Source: Pontibacter coccineus (GTDB lineage: Bacteria > Bacteroidota > Bacteroidia > Cytophagales > Hymenobacteraceae). From it: a stretch of DNA of 64,000 nucleotides. The translations under genes and the position numbers were made by a program. The notes under the pieces were generated by a model. The model did no database searches and was not told the origin of the DNA. It saw only the letters and a program-made list of their open reading frames with translations. The stretch is from assembly GCF_030546575.1 (NCBI RefSeq), contig NZ_JAUOTN010000010.1, forward strand, positions 62,001 to 126,000, written 5' to 3'. Below, one piece after another: positions 35,177-45,866 of the stretch (positions are counted from its first letter, which is position 1; each line of letters starts with the position of its first letter).

Positions 35177-36286
35177 ATGAAAGCAATAGTCCTGATTCCC
35201 GGTACCACCACCGTTTGCCTCAATGACCGTACCGAACCACAGATCTCCGCCGATGATGAAGTTATAATAAAAGTCTGGCAGGTTGGTATTTGCGGCACCG
35301 ATCGCGAAGAAGCTTCCGGCGGACGTGCCACGGCACCAGCCAACAGGCAGGAATTGATAATCGGGCACGAAGTGTTCGGTCTGGTAGAAAAGGTAGGCAA
35401 AGCCGTGAAAAAAGTCAGGCCTGGTGATTTCGGGGTATTTACGGTGCGGCGGGGTTGCGGAAATTGCCTGGCCTGCCTGAACGACCGCAGCGATATGTGC
35501 TACACCGGCAATTACACTGAAAGAGGCATAAAAGGCGCCGATGGATTTCAGGCAGAATACGTGGTGGACCAAGAGCAATACCTTGTAAAAGTACCTGAAA
35601 CCATCACACACCTCGGCGTGCTTACCGAACCCATGAGCGTAGCTGCCAAAGCCATTGACGAAGCATTGGGCCTGCAAAAATCGCGGCTGAGGGATATTAT
35701 GGAACAGGAAAGCTGGCTACAGGGTAAAAAAACTGTGGTAGCCGGCATTGGGGCAATTGGTTTGCTGGCAGCATTTGTCTTAAGGCTAAAAGGCGCGGAT
35801 GTGGTTGGGTTGGATATTGTAGAAGAAGATTCACTCCGCCCACAAATTTTAAAACAAATTGGCGGCAAATATATAAATGGCAAACACGTAAAGGCCGCCG
35901 ATCTCGATTCCCGGCTTGGCCAGATTGATCTCATTTTTGAAGCTACCGGTATTGCCGAACTTCAAGTACAGTTAATTCAGGCTCTGGGAATTAACGGAAT
36001 TTACATACTGACCGGAATTCCGGAAGGTACCAGGCAGCTTTTGAATTTGACCGGCGACCTGATGAAGCAGATCGTACTGAAAAATCAGATCCTGCTGGGC
36101 AGCGTGAATGCCAGCTACGCTCACTACGAAATGGCCGTAGACCTGCTGGCCCAGGCGCACGAAAAATATCCGGAAGTCATCAGCCGGTTCATAACTGACC
36201 GCATTCCGTTTTCCGATTTTCAAACCGCTTTGCGAAAACATTCTCCCGATGAAATTAAAGTGGTGGTAGAATGGGCAAAAAATTGA
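35177..36286 (+). CDS. Glucose 1-dehydrogenase, zinc-dependent MDR family
   Basis: A 369-residue medium-chain dehydrogenase. The catalytic zinc site has Cys39 in VGICGTD and His64/Glu65 in IIGHEVFG. A structural zinc loop with four cysteines spans CGNCLACLNDRSDMC (Cys94, 97, 100, 108). The Rossmann motif is AGIGAIGLLAAFVLRL. Early residues GVFTVRRGCG and YTERGIKGADGFQAEYV are close to archaeal-type glucose dehydrogenase (Thermoplasma/Sulfolobus), which oxidises glucose to gluconolactone with NAD(P). Pairing with the GH15 gene suggests a hydrolysis-plus-oxidation route for internal trehalose or maltose. Start codon ATG 35177 follows the previous stop after 1 base. Codon use is again AT-rich. 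Confidence 0.92.
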   Translation: MKAIVLIPGTTTVCLNDRTEPQISADDEVIIKVWQVGICGTDREEASGGRATAPANRQELIIGHEVFGLVEKVGKAVKKVRPGDFGVFTVRRGCGNCLACLNDRSDMCYTGNYTERGIKGADGFQAEYVVDQEQYLVKVPETITHLGVLTEPMSVAAKAIDEALGLQKSRLRDIMEQESWLQGKKTVVAGIGAIGLLAAFVLRLKGADVVGLDIVEEDSLRPQILKQIGGKYINGKHVKAADLDSRLGQIDLIFEATGIAELQVQLIQALGINGIYILTGIPEGTRQLLNLTGDLMKQIVLKNQILLGSVNASYAHYEMAVDLLAQAHEKYPEVISRFITDRIPFSDFQTALRKHSPDEIKVVVEWAKN

Positions 36287-36419
36287 AATTGAAATCAACC
36301 GGTGCAGAATTGTGAGCTGCTACAAAGGTGCGCGCGTCACAAGGGATCTTTTGGTTTGGGGGAGTTAAAACTTTCCGCTAGTTTTATTGCCAGACACTTC
36401 CACCCTAAATCGACTTCTG

Positions 36420-37964
36420 ATGAAAAAATCTTTACGCTACGTAGCCGGACTGTGCGCTATCTGGCTCCTGCAGGCTTGCTCTACTTCCCAGCCTGCGGCC
36501 ACGCAGCAGGAAACAGCCAAACCCGTAGAAAACGCCAAGCCGGGTGCCAAAGCGGCCACCGAGTTTCGGGCGGCCTGGGTGGCCACCGTGGCCAACATCA
36601 ACTGGCCCAGCAAGCCGGGCCTCAGCACCCAGGAGCAGCAGCGCGAAGCCATTGAACTGCTCGATTTCCTGCAGGCCCACAAATTCAACGCCGTTATCTT
36701 CCAGGTGCGGCCGCAGACCGATGCCCTCTACGACAGCAAGCTGGAGCCCTGGTCTTATTACCTGACCGGCCAGCAGGGCAAAGCCCCCGAGCCATACTAT
36801 GATCCGCTGGCATTCTGGATCGAGGCCGCCCACGACCGTGGCCTGGAGCTGCACGTGTGGCTGAACCCATACCGAGCGCACCACGTGGCCGGCGGCGAGA
36901 TCAGCGAAAAGTCAATCGTGAAAACCAAGCCCGAGCTGGTGGTCAAGCTGGAACAGGGTTACTGGTGGATGGATCCGGCCAAGAAAGGCACCCAAGACCA
37001 CTCCACCGCCGTGGTGATGGACCTGGTGAAACGCTACGACCTGGATGGCGTGCATTTTGACGACTATTTCTACCCCTATTCCTCTTACAACAACGAGAAA
37101 GATTTTCCGGACGATGACAGCTGGGCGGCCTACCTGAAGTCTGGCGGCACGCTTTCCCGCGGCGACTGGCGCCGCCAGAGCGTAAATCAGTTCATCGAGC
37201 GACTTTACAGCGAGATCAAAGCCGAGAAACCGTACGTGAAATTCGGGTTAAGCCCCTTTGGCGTGTGGCGGCCCGGCTATCCAGCCTCTATTGAAGGCAT
37301 GGACCAGTACGACAAGCTGTACGCCGATGCCCGTCTGTGGCTGAACAAGGGCTGGGTGGATTATTTCACGCCGCAGCTCTACTGGCCCATCAACCGGATT
37401 CCGCAGAGTTTCCCGGTACTGTTGGGCTGGTGGGCCGGTGAGAACACCCAGAAGCGCCACTTATGGCCTGGCATCAACGTGGGCCGTGACAGTTCCGCCC
37501 TCAACGTGCGCGAGACCATGAGCCAGATCATGATCTCGCGCGGGATGCTGCCAGAGAGCCAGGGCGTGGTGCATTGGAGCATTTCTTCGCTCACCAAGAA
37601 TCCCAACATGGCCAAGTCGCTGCTCAGCGGACCCTACAAAAAAGAAGCGCTGGTACCAGCCAGCCCCTGGTTGGACAGCTCCGCCCCAGCCGCTCCGTCC
37701 GTTTCCACCACTACCCAGGGCGACAGCCTGAAAGTTAGCTGGACGCACCCGGACGAGAAAGACGTGTTCCGCTGGATCGTGTACTATAACTATGCCGGCC
37801 GTTGGGACTATAAAATCCTGAACCGTAACGACCGCTCCCTGGACCTGAAGCTTAGCAACGGCTCCGCCCAGGGTCCCATTCCGCTCAGCCAGATTTCGGT
37901 TACCGCCGTGGACCGGGTTGGGAATGAGAGTGCCTTTCAGGAGATCGGGCTGACACAACAATAA
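36420..37964 (+). CDS. Secreted GHL10-type (glycosyl hydrolase family 10-like) lipoprotein
   Basis: A 514-residue lipoprotein; I start at ATG 36420 because it opens MKKSLRYVAGLCAIWLLQAC, a clean lipobox. The (beta/alpha)8 domain of GHL10/DUF187 begins FRAAWVATVANINWPSKPGL and has the family text FNAVIFQVRPQTDALYDS, LELHVWLNPYRAHH, and YDLDGVHFDDYFYPY. The fibronectin-like C-terminal part (from about residue 420, AAPSVSTTTQGDSLKVSWTHPD) is common in Bacteroidota members. They are predicted glycosidases or muralytic enzymes; the substrate is unknown. The gene is visibly GC-rich and I find no octamer in it, in contrast to the AT-rich pair just before it. A strong hairpin closes it. Confidence 0.9.
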   Translation: MKKSLRYVAGLCAIWLLQACSTSQPAATQQETAKPVENAKPGAKAATEFRAAWVATVANINWPSKPGLSTQEQQREAIELLDFLQAHKFNAVIFQVRPQTDALYDSKLEPWSYYLTGQQGKAPEPYYDPLAFWIEAAHDRGLELHVWLNPYRAHHVAGGEISEKSIVKTKPELVVKLEQGYWWMDPAKKGTQDHSTAVVMDLVKRYDLDGVHFDDYFYPYSSYNNEKDFPDDDSWAAYLKSGGTLSRGDWRRQSVNQFIERLYSEIKAEKPYVKFGLSPFGVWRPGYPASIEGMDQYDKLYADARLWLNKGWVDYFTPQLYWPINRIPQSFPVLLGWWAGENTQKRHLWPGINVGRDSSALNVRETMSQIMISRGMLPESQGVVHWSISSLTKNPNMAKSLLSGPYKKEALVPASPWLDSSAPAAPSVSTTTQGDSLKVSWTHPDEKDVFRWIVYYNYAGRWDYKILNRNDRSLDLKLSNGSAQGPIPLSQISVTAVDRVGNESAFQEIGLTQQ

Positions 37965-37980
37965 GTGGGTTTTCCCTTAA

Positions 37981-38022
37981 CAGCAGGGCCAGTCGCTACA
38001 TGCGGCTGGCCCTGCTGTGTTT
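37981..38022 (+). terminator. Terminator after the GHL10 gene
   Basis: 16-base arms (37981-37996 with 38002-38017) with one G-U pair and a TACAT loop, followed by TGTTTT. It is GC-rich and stable. Confidence 0.8.
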
Positions 38023-38117
38023 TAAGCTCAGTGGAGGAGCGCTTTTGATCAGAACCTTTAAATAAGGGGAACAGTATATAGGAACTGTCTGATATCAGCC
38101 CTGCAAACAGCCTTCCC

Positions 38118-39509
38118 ATGTTCCTTTACGCTTCCCGCCTTTGGCATAACTGCTGCCTCCTTCTGTACGCTATCATTACCGCAACAAGTATGCTGCCAAC
38201 AGCTGTCTATGGCCAAGCTGACCTTACTTCAAAAGTCAGGATCATGCCGCTTGGGGATTCTAATACGGAAGGCGTTCGGAGCATCGATGTAGCCCCTGAG
38301 GACAGGGTCGCCTATAGGGACAAGCTAGAGGAACTCCTGGATGCTTCTTCCTGGAAAGGGCAGTACGAGTTTGTGGGGAGTGAGAGCGGAGGCAGCGCCC
38401 ACATGCGCGGCACAGCACATGCGGGGTTCGGCGGGGCCCGGGACGAGGACATCGCCACACTGCTGAAGGAAGGGAAATTCAGATTCTATGACACTGACAT
38501 TTACCCTGGCCCGGGAGGAGGCCCCTACCTGGATCAGTATGCCCCGGATATCATCCTGCTACACATCGGCACCAACTGGATCGACGCCAGTCCGGAGGCA
38601 GTGCGTGATGTAGCAGACATCCTCGACCAGGTGGACCTTTATGAACAAAGGGCCGGCAAGGAAGTAACGGTCATACTGGCGAAAATCATTCTCACAGACG
38701 GTGGTAACCCTACCCTAGACGCTGCTACCAGGACGTATAATGCCCATGTAGAGGCAATGGTTGAGGAGAGGCTGGCAAGCGGGGACAAGCTTGTCCTGGT
38801 GGACATGCAAGATGGCGTCGGGCTAGTGTACAGGCCGGAAAGCGAAGGGGGAGACATGGCCGACCAGCTGCACCCGAATCAGCAGGGATACCGCAAAATG
38901 GCCCAGGTATGGTTTGAGGCTCTGTCCCCGATCGTCCCCCTGCCCGTCGAGCTGACCTCGTTCACCGGCACCCTTTCGAAGGTGGAGGTGCTCCTGGAGT
39001 GGACGACGGCCTCTGAACTGGACAATGGCTATTTCCAGGTCGAGCGCATGCAGGAGGGCCAGCCCTTCTCCCCCATCGGGAGGGTCGACGGAAATGGCAC
39101 CAGTAGCCTTTCCCACCGCTACTCCTTCCGTGACAAGAGCGCTCCGGCAGGACTGCTGTACTATCGTCTCCGGCAGGTCGATACTGATGGGACCTACTCC
39201 TACTCAAAGGTGGTGGCAGTCCATCGGTCGGTCGCCACTGACTTTAGGGTGAGGCTCTACCCTACTCTGTCGGATGGCAGCCCGCGGACCGTGCACATCA
39301 GTGCCACCGGTTTTGCTGCCGCAGCCTTGGTCGATGTGACCCTGCGGGATACGATGGGCCGGAGACTCCACCACCAGACGCTGCGGGCGCGGGCGCAGGG
39401 CGAACTGGAGGACGAGGTGCAACTGCCCCTTGTTCTTTCCAAGGGGCTCTACATGTGGGAAGTCAGTTCCTCAGATAAAACCAGCAAAGTAAAGCTTTTG
39501 GTCAGGTAG
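38118..39509 (+). CDS. SGNH/GDSL hydrolase with type IX secretion C-terminal domain
   Basis: A 463-residue secreted esterase-like protein. The SGNH catalytic blocks are MPLGDSNTEG (Ser nucleophile), GTAHAGFGGARDEDI, LLHIGTNWIDA and DQLHPNQQGY (Asp, His). From about residue 275 follow a fibronectin-like block (LTSFTGTLSKVEVLLEWTTASELDNGYFQVER) and a C-terminal domain of about 80 residues (VRLYPTLSDG ... GLYMWEVSSSDKTSKVKLLVR), the typical T9SS type A tail. An acetylated or acylated polysaccharide is a likely target. A T9SS is thus implied in this organism. The gene is GC-rich with no octamer. The signal peptide is cleaved near residue 33 (VYGQA). Confidence 0.92.
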   Translation: MFLYASRLWHNCCLLLYAIITATSMLPTAVYGQADLTSKVRIMPLGDSNTEGVRSIDVAPEDRVAYRDKLEELLDASSWKGQYEFVGSESGGSAHMRGTAHAGFGGARDEDIATLLKEGKFRFYDTDIYPGPGGGPYLDQYAPDIILLHIGTNWIDASPEAVRDVADILDQVDLYEQRAGKEVTVILAKIILTDGGNPTLDAATRTYNAHVEAMVEERLASGDKLVLVDMQDGVGLVYRPESEGGDMADQLHPNQQGYRKMAQVWFEALSPIVPLPVELTSFTGTLSKVEVLLEWTTASELDNGYFQVERMQEGQPFSPIGRVDGNGTSSLSHRYSFRDKSAPAGLLYYRLRQVDTDGTYSYSKVVAVHRSVATDFRVRLYPTLSDGSPRTVHISATGFAAAALVDVTLRDTMGRRLHHQTLRARAQGELEDEVQLPLVLSKGLYMWEVSSSDKTSKVKLLVR

Positions 39510-40551
39510 GGTCTCATTTTGAAGCCCAGAAGAAAAATTGCTCTGTAAGCCACTGCAATGCTTGCTCATTTGTTTCTATAACCTTATCTCTGGTAAAGCC
39601 TGCAAAACTGCTAGCATCATCTCTCCAATTTCGCTGCAGTTGCCGCACACAGTTAACATTTTCACATCTGTTAGTAAGACTGTCCTTTCTCTTACTTTGT
39701 TATTGAACCCGCTGAATTTTTGCTACCGCATCCACCCAGCACAAATGTGTTTTTAGAAAAGCTGAAATTATACATATATTAAGCTTCCATTCTGCAAATA
39801 ATACAACAACCACCCCAGGGCAGTGTAATAGGATTCGTAAATTTTATAACTTTACTAATTATATATGGGTACATCTTAATAAACCGATATATATGCTGAC
39901 GCTCAAGAGACCCCGCAACACCCATACCAGATACAGAAGGAAGGTTAAACAGCAGATTCCCCGAATACAGGACCTATCCGATTTACAACAGGATGAAAGG
40001 CGATTTAGGCGCTGCTTCTTCTGTTGGTCTTCTGATCTGGTACTCATAGTCTAATGCCTCAATTATTAATTCCTCGCTAATTAGTAAGAGTATTCAATAT
40101 ACTCTAAGTTCTTCATTTTAAATAAGACTTTGCTGACCACATAACTCTATTGAAGTGATTTTTATGAATTCTATACCACCACCAACACTCCGAATACTAC
40201 TTCCATACCTCATTTACGCTTATTTTACGACGGCCACCTTTAAGACAGCAAGTAAATATAACAAACATCGCATCTGACAGGTATAGCGCCGACTAACAGG
40301 TAACCAGTATCTACCGGCAACGCACAATTTTGAAATATCCGATCACCACACGGTATACCTCAAGTCGGTTATGTACTAGAACCAATCGATCTTCAACCTT
40401 GATCAAAGTCTTACTGGTGAAGTTTCCCCTACCCACCACTGCTTCCCAACTTTTTATTGCTATGGATAAATTTGTATGAAATATTATTTTTCCATCCTAC
40501 ATTGGGGTTAGAATTGCCTAATTGTAAAGAGACCAGCAGAAGACAAATCGC
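39510..40551. other. Gene-free AT-rich stretch
   Basis: About 1 kb between the esterase and permease genes. I find no family match in any frame; the frames present are short and have poor codon use (for example a 53-codon arginine-rich frame from 39893). Octamer cores occur at 40277 and 40354. The stretch may be remnant DNA at an accessory-region border. The promoter of the permease should lie in 40440-40550 but I could not fix it. Confidence 0.6.
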
Positions 40552-41979
40552 ATGGAGAAACAAAGAGAACTGGACCGATCACTGGGCCTGCGCCTGGTCA
40601 TCGTAGTCGTGATAGGAAACATCATCGGGTCCGGCGTCTACAAGAAGGTGGCCCCGATGGCTAATGAGCTACACTCGGCTGAGTGGGTGCTGATCTGCTG
40701 GCTGCTGGCTGGCATTATCTCGCTGTTTGGCGCGCTCTGTAACGCAGAGGTAGCCGGGCTGCTAGCCGATACGGGCGGGGAGTATACTTATTACAAAAAG
40801 ATCTACAACCGTTTCTTCGCCTTCATTTACGGGTGGTCCCTCTTTACGGTCATCCAGACGGCGGCGATCTCCTCCTTATCCTATGTCTTCGCGCAGTCTC
40901 TCCACAGCATTGTGCCCCTCCCTCCTTTGCTGGAAGGGCTATCCGGCTTTACGATCAGTGGTATTTTCTACCCTTTTGCCGACTTCAATATAAAGCTGGT
41001 TGCCATCCTGCTGATCGTCCTCCTCACGTGGGTTAACATGAAGGGCGTTCGGACGGGGGCGTGGCTAAGCACCGCCATCTTATTGCTCGTCTTCACCGGG
41101 ATCGGTATCATCGTGCTTTTCGGTCTTTCCAGTGAGCAGTCAACGATTACCGAAAGCTTCTCGGTTTCATCTGTTTCCAATTCTCCCGTCACGTTCAGCG
41201 CCATATTCACGGCTATGCTCTCCGCGTTCTGGGCCTACCAGGGCTGGGCCGCCATCGGATTCTTAGGCGGGGAGGTCAAAAACGCCAAGCAGAACATTCC
41301 GAGGGGCATTACGATCGGGGTGCTGACCGTAATAGGCATTTACCTGCTGGTGAACATGACCTATTTATCCATTTTGCCAATTCCAGTATTGGAGCAGATA
41401 CATGCAGCCGGAAACAAGATTGCGGCCGTAGAAGTCGTGAAGAGTTTCTGGGGATATGGAGGCACCATCTTCATCTCTATCCTGATCCTGATCACGACCT
41501 TTGGCTGCACCAACGCCACTGTGCTTGCCAGCAGCCGCACGTATTTCGCTATGGCGCGTGAAGGGCTTTTCTTCCGAAAGGCGGCGGAACTCAACAAGGC
41601 ACAGGCACCAGCCAACTCACTTCGCTTCCAGAGTGTCTGGGCCTGCCTGTTGGTGCTCTCCGGTACGTTCGATCAGCTGACGGACATGATCATTTTTGCT
41701 GTCTTCATCTTTTACGGCTCCACGACCCTGGGTGTGTTCATCCTTCGGAAGAAGATGCCTAACGCGCTTAGGCCCTATAAGGTATGGGGTTACCCAATAG
41801 TGCCCGCCATCATGGTCCTCTTCTGTGCCGCCCTTTTTGTGAACACAATCGTTGTCCGTCCGCGTGAGGCAGCCATCGGCATGGCCCTGATATTAACCGG
41901 CATCCCCATGTACTGGTGGTTCCGTAGAAACCAGCGCCAGGAGACACAAGCCTCAACAGAGAAGAAAGTACTGCATTAA
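40552..41979 (+). CDS. APC-family amino acid permease
   Basis: A 475-residue membrane transporter with about 12 helices. The first helix has the unwound APC motif VIGNIIGSGVYKKVAP and the third the family block LCNAEVAGLLADTGGEYTYYKKIYNRFFAFIYGW. Later come FSAIFTAMLSAFWAYQGWAAIGFLGGEVKNAKQNIPRG (the helix 6 GxxGxE-type region) and LRFQSVWACLLVLSG. These mark a LAT/cationic-type amino acid-polyamine-organocation member. The substrate cannot be told. There is no octamer. It is flanked by gene-poor sequence on both sides. It is less related to the permease at 43959, which has longer N- and C-termini. Confidence 0.9.
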   Translation: MEKQRELDRSLGLRLVIVVVIGNIIGSGVYKKVAPMANELHSAEWVLICWLLAGIISLFGALCNAEVAGLLADTGGEYTYYKKIYNRFFAFIYGWSLFTVIQTAAISSLSYVFAQSLHSIVPLPPLLEGLSGFTISGIFYPFADFNIKLVAILLIVLLTWVNMKGVRTGAWLSTAILLLVFTGIGIIVLFGLSSEQSTITESFSVSSVSNSPVTFSAIFTAMLSAFWAYQGWAAIGFLGGEVKNAKQNIPRGITIGVLTVIGIYLLVNMTYLSILPIPVLEQIHAAGNKIAAVEVVKSFWGYGGTIFISILILITTFGCTNATVLASSRTYFAMAREGLFFRKAAELNKAQAPANSLRFQSVWACLLVLSGTFDQLTDMIIFAVFIFYGSTTLGVFILRKKMPNALRPYKVWGYPIVPAIMVLFCAALFVNTIVVRPREAAIGMALILTGIPMYWWFRRNQRQETQASTEKKVLH

Positions 41980-42221
41980 AACTATCTCAGGAGCAAGCAA
42001 AAACCTGCAAAACCACTACGCTTGTAACAGGGGCTGGAGACTGAGAATACACTGTACTAAAAGCTCTATTTTGCTTATTCAAACATGGTGTCAGAAGGCT
42101 TGTTGACAGGATACAGGACACGGCCTGAAGATCAAAACACTTGTTGGAGCTTGGCTTCAGGTATAAAATATATGTTCCGTTGCTATTGCATTAATCGGCA
42201 CAACACTATTCCTTTGCTGCG

Positions 42222-42581
42222 ATGAAAACTACAGGTGCACAGTTGCTTCAAAAGCTGAACGTCTTGCTGGCGGTTCTGCTATGCAGTGTGTTGGCATTTG
42301 CCCAGCCTGTCACCGCACAGCCGGCCTCCAAATCGGGGGAGTTGCATCAATATAGTTTAAACGATACAAAAGAGGCTCCGCCCGCTCTTCTTGCCGGCCA
42401 TTTTATCTCAGGCGAAGCTTTGGGTGCAAGCCAGATCGATAGGTCCCTATTGTTTCCTCTGGTCTGCTCACTACTTCATAAACTCTATCCTGTTGGCAAC
42501 GGTACTGCACCAGCGCCACACTCCTACCCCGCCTCCATAGGCGATTGCGGTCTCCACCCTATTCTCATAAAAGGCCCTTAG
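42222..42581 (+). CDS. Hypothetical secreted protein, 119 aa
   Basis: A short exported protein: signal peptide to about residue 34 (LLCSVLAFAQPVTAQ). The mature part is 85 residues, low in charged residues, with two cysteines (in LVCSLLHKLY and IGDCGLHPIL) that could pair. I do not recognise a family and see no repeats. It lies between an amino acid permease and a flippase-like gene with no operon partner. It may be a real small exported protein or a broken gene. Codon use is acceptable, so I give moderate confidence. Confidence 0.5.
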   Translation: MKTTGAQLLQKLNVLLAVLLCSVLAFAQPVTAQPASKSGELHQYSLNDTKEAPPALLAGHFISGEALGASQIDRSLLFPLVCSLLHKLYPVGNGTAPAPHSYPASIGDCGLHPILIKGP

Positions 42582-42846
42582 TTACCGACCTTTTTCCGGT
42601 ATGTTACGCCGGCGTAAAACACATGGACGCCTGATTCAGGAGCCAGTGTTCCCTTAAGCCCATTTCTATTTTAAGGTATAGCGGCCCCGGCAAAGCTACT
42701 TCAGTAATTCTGGCTCTTCAGCAAGCCTTGGGTGGCATCGTGGCTGCATTGCCTCGGAACGGGTTATACCTGAAACTACGGGACTCTCCTCGTACGATTG
42801 GCACAAAATAAGACGAGAAGAGGTCTGAGTAGATACCATCACATTC

Positions 42847-43958
42847 ATGACACTGACAAAAGAAAAACTACAAGCAAAATTCTCTGCCCGCAGGCTAATT
42901 CTACCCATGTTGCTGGGCCTGGGTGTAGTGGGTTACATGCTGTATAAGAACTACGAGCCGGGGCAACTCCAAACCCTCCTGCAGGCCAGTCCGCTCTGGC
43001 TTGGTGTCACCCTGCTGGTGCTGCTGATCAGGGACCTGGGATACATGTACCGCATCCGCTACATCACAGACAAGGCATTGAGTTGGAAGCAAAGTTTCCG
43101 GGTGATCATGCTCTGGGAGTTTGCCTCATGTGCACTGCCTTCTGTAGTGGGTGGCTCTACCGTGGCTGCCTATATCCTGTTCAAGGAGAAGATTCCGCTG
43201 GGGAAGTCCATCGCACAGGTAATGGTGACAGCCATGCTGGACAACCTGTACTTCGTGCTGGCTGTGCCATTGGTTTTGTTGTTCGCGGATGGGCAGTTGA
43301 TCCCCGCCTTCGACAACATGAATGAGACGCTGCGGCAAAGCCTGGGCATTGCCTTTGGTATCTCATACCTGCTGATCGCCCTATATGCCTTCACCATGTT
43401 CTACGCTTTGTTCATTAACCCGAAAGCCGTCAAGCGCCTTTTGCTGCGGATCGGGAGTTTCCGGCTATTGCGCAAGTGGCGACCCACGCTGCTGCGCCAT
43501 GCCAACGAGCTGTTGATTGCTTCCAGGCACCTGCGTACCAAGAATACGGCCTACTGGCTGCATGGGAGCATCTCCACCATATTCGTCTGGACGGCCCGCT
43601 ATGTCATCATCGGCTGCCTGATAGCGGCGTTCACGCATCTGGATGCGGCGGACCATTTCCTGGTGTTCGCTCGTAACCTCATCTACAAAGTGGTACTGCT
43701 GGTTTCTGTTACCCCGGGTGGGGCTGGCTTTGCAGAAATTGCTTTCCCGGCCTTTTTCGGTGCCTTCCTGGGCGGTTTTACCACCATCATCGTGCTCCTG
43801 TACCGCCTGCTGACCTACTACTTATACCTGGTGGTGGGTGTGATCGTGTTCCCCCGCTGGGTTGCTGTTGTGTACGGCAACGAGAAAAGCAGCACCATAC
43901 CTGAATCGAAACAGCAGACTTCCACTGCCTCTTCCAACACCAATACTATACCTGTTAA

Positions 43959-43962
<4 letters not shown>
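42847..43962 (+). CDS. Flippase-like membrane protein (LPG synthase transmembrane region family)
   Basis: A 371-residue integral membrane protein with about seven to eight helices: the lysylphosphatidylglycerol synthase TM region (UPF0104, AglD/MprF-N-like). Family blocks are LGVTLLVLLIRDLGYMYRIRYI, FASCALPSVVGGSTVAAYILFKEKIPLGKSIAQVMVTAMLDNLYFV (the conserved 'P..GG' segment), and the closing SVTPGGAGFAEIAFPAFFGAFLGG. Such proteins move lipid-linked molecules across the membrane. The lysyl-transferase part of MprF is absent. The stop overlaps the next start in ATGA (43959-43962), so translation of the permease is coupled to it. A link between lipid flipping and amino acid uptake is inference. 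Confidence 0.88.
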
Positions 43963-45707
<1,745 letters not shown>

Positions 45708-45866
45708 ACAAGCTATACCTTGATAAACCGAAGGAGCGCATCGCTCTTTGCAGGTTTGCTGTTGTGGGTGTCACTGATGTGTTTTTCCGGTATGCTAAGA
45801 ATTAGCTTGTCTGAAAAACCGTTTATATGCACCTGCATTTGACTTTGGGGCATTACCTCTCCATTG

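Noticed and set aside
39538..40060. Short frames of 53-72 codons in the gap after the esterase
   Set aside because: Low-complexity or arginine-rich text, no start context and no family signal.
42696..42908. 70-codon minus-strand frame before the flippase-like gene
   Set aside because: It overlaps the start of 42847 in antisense and has no signal or domain.
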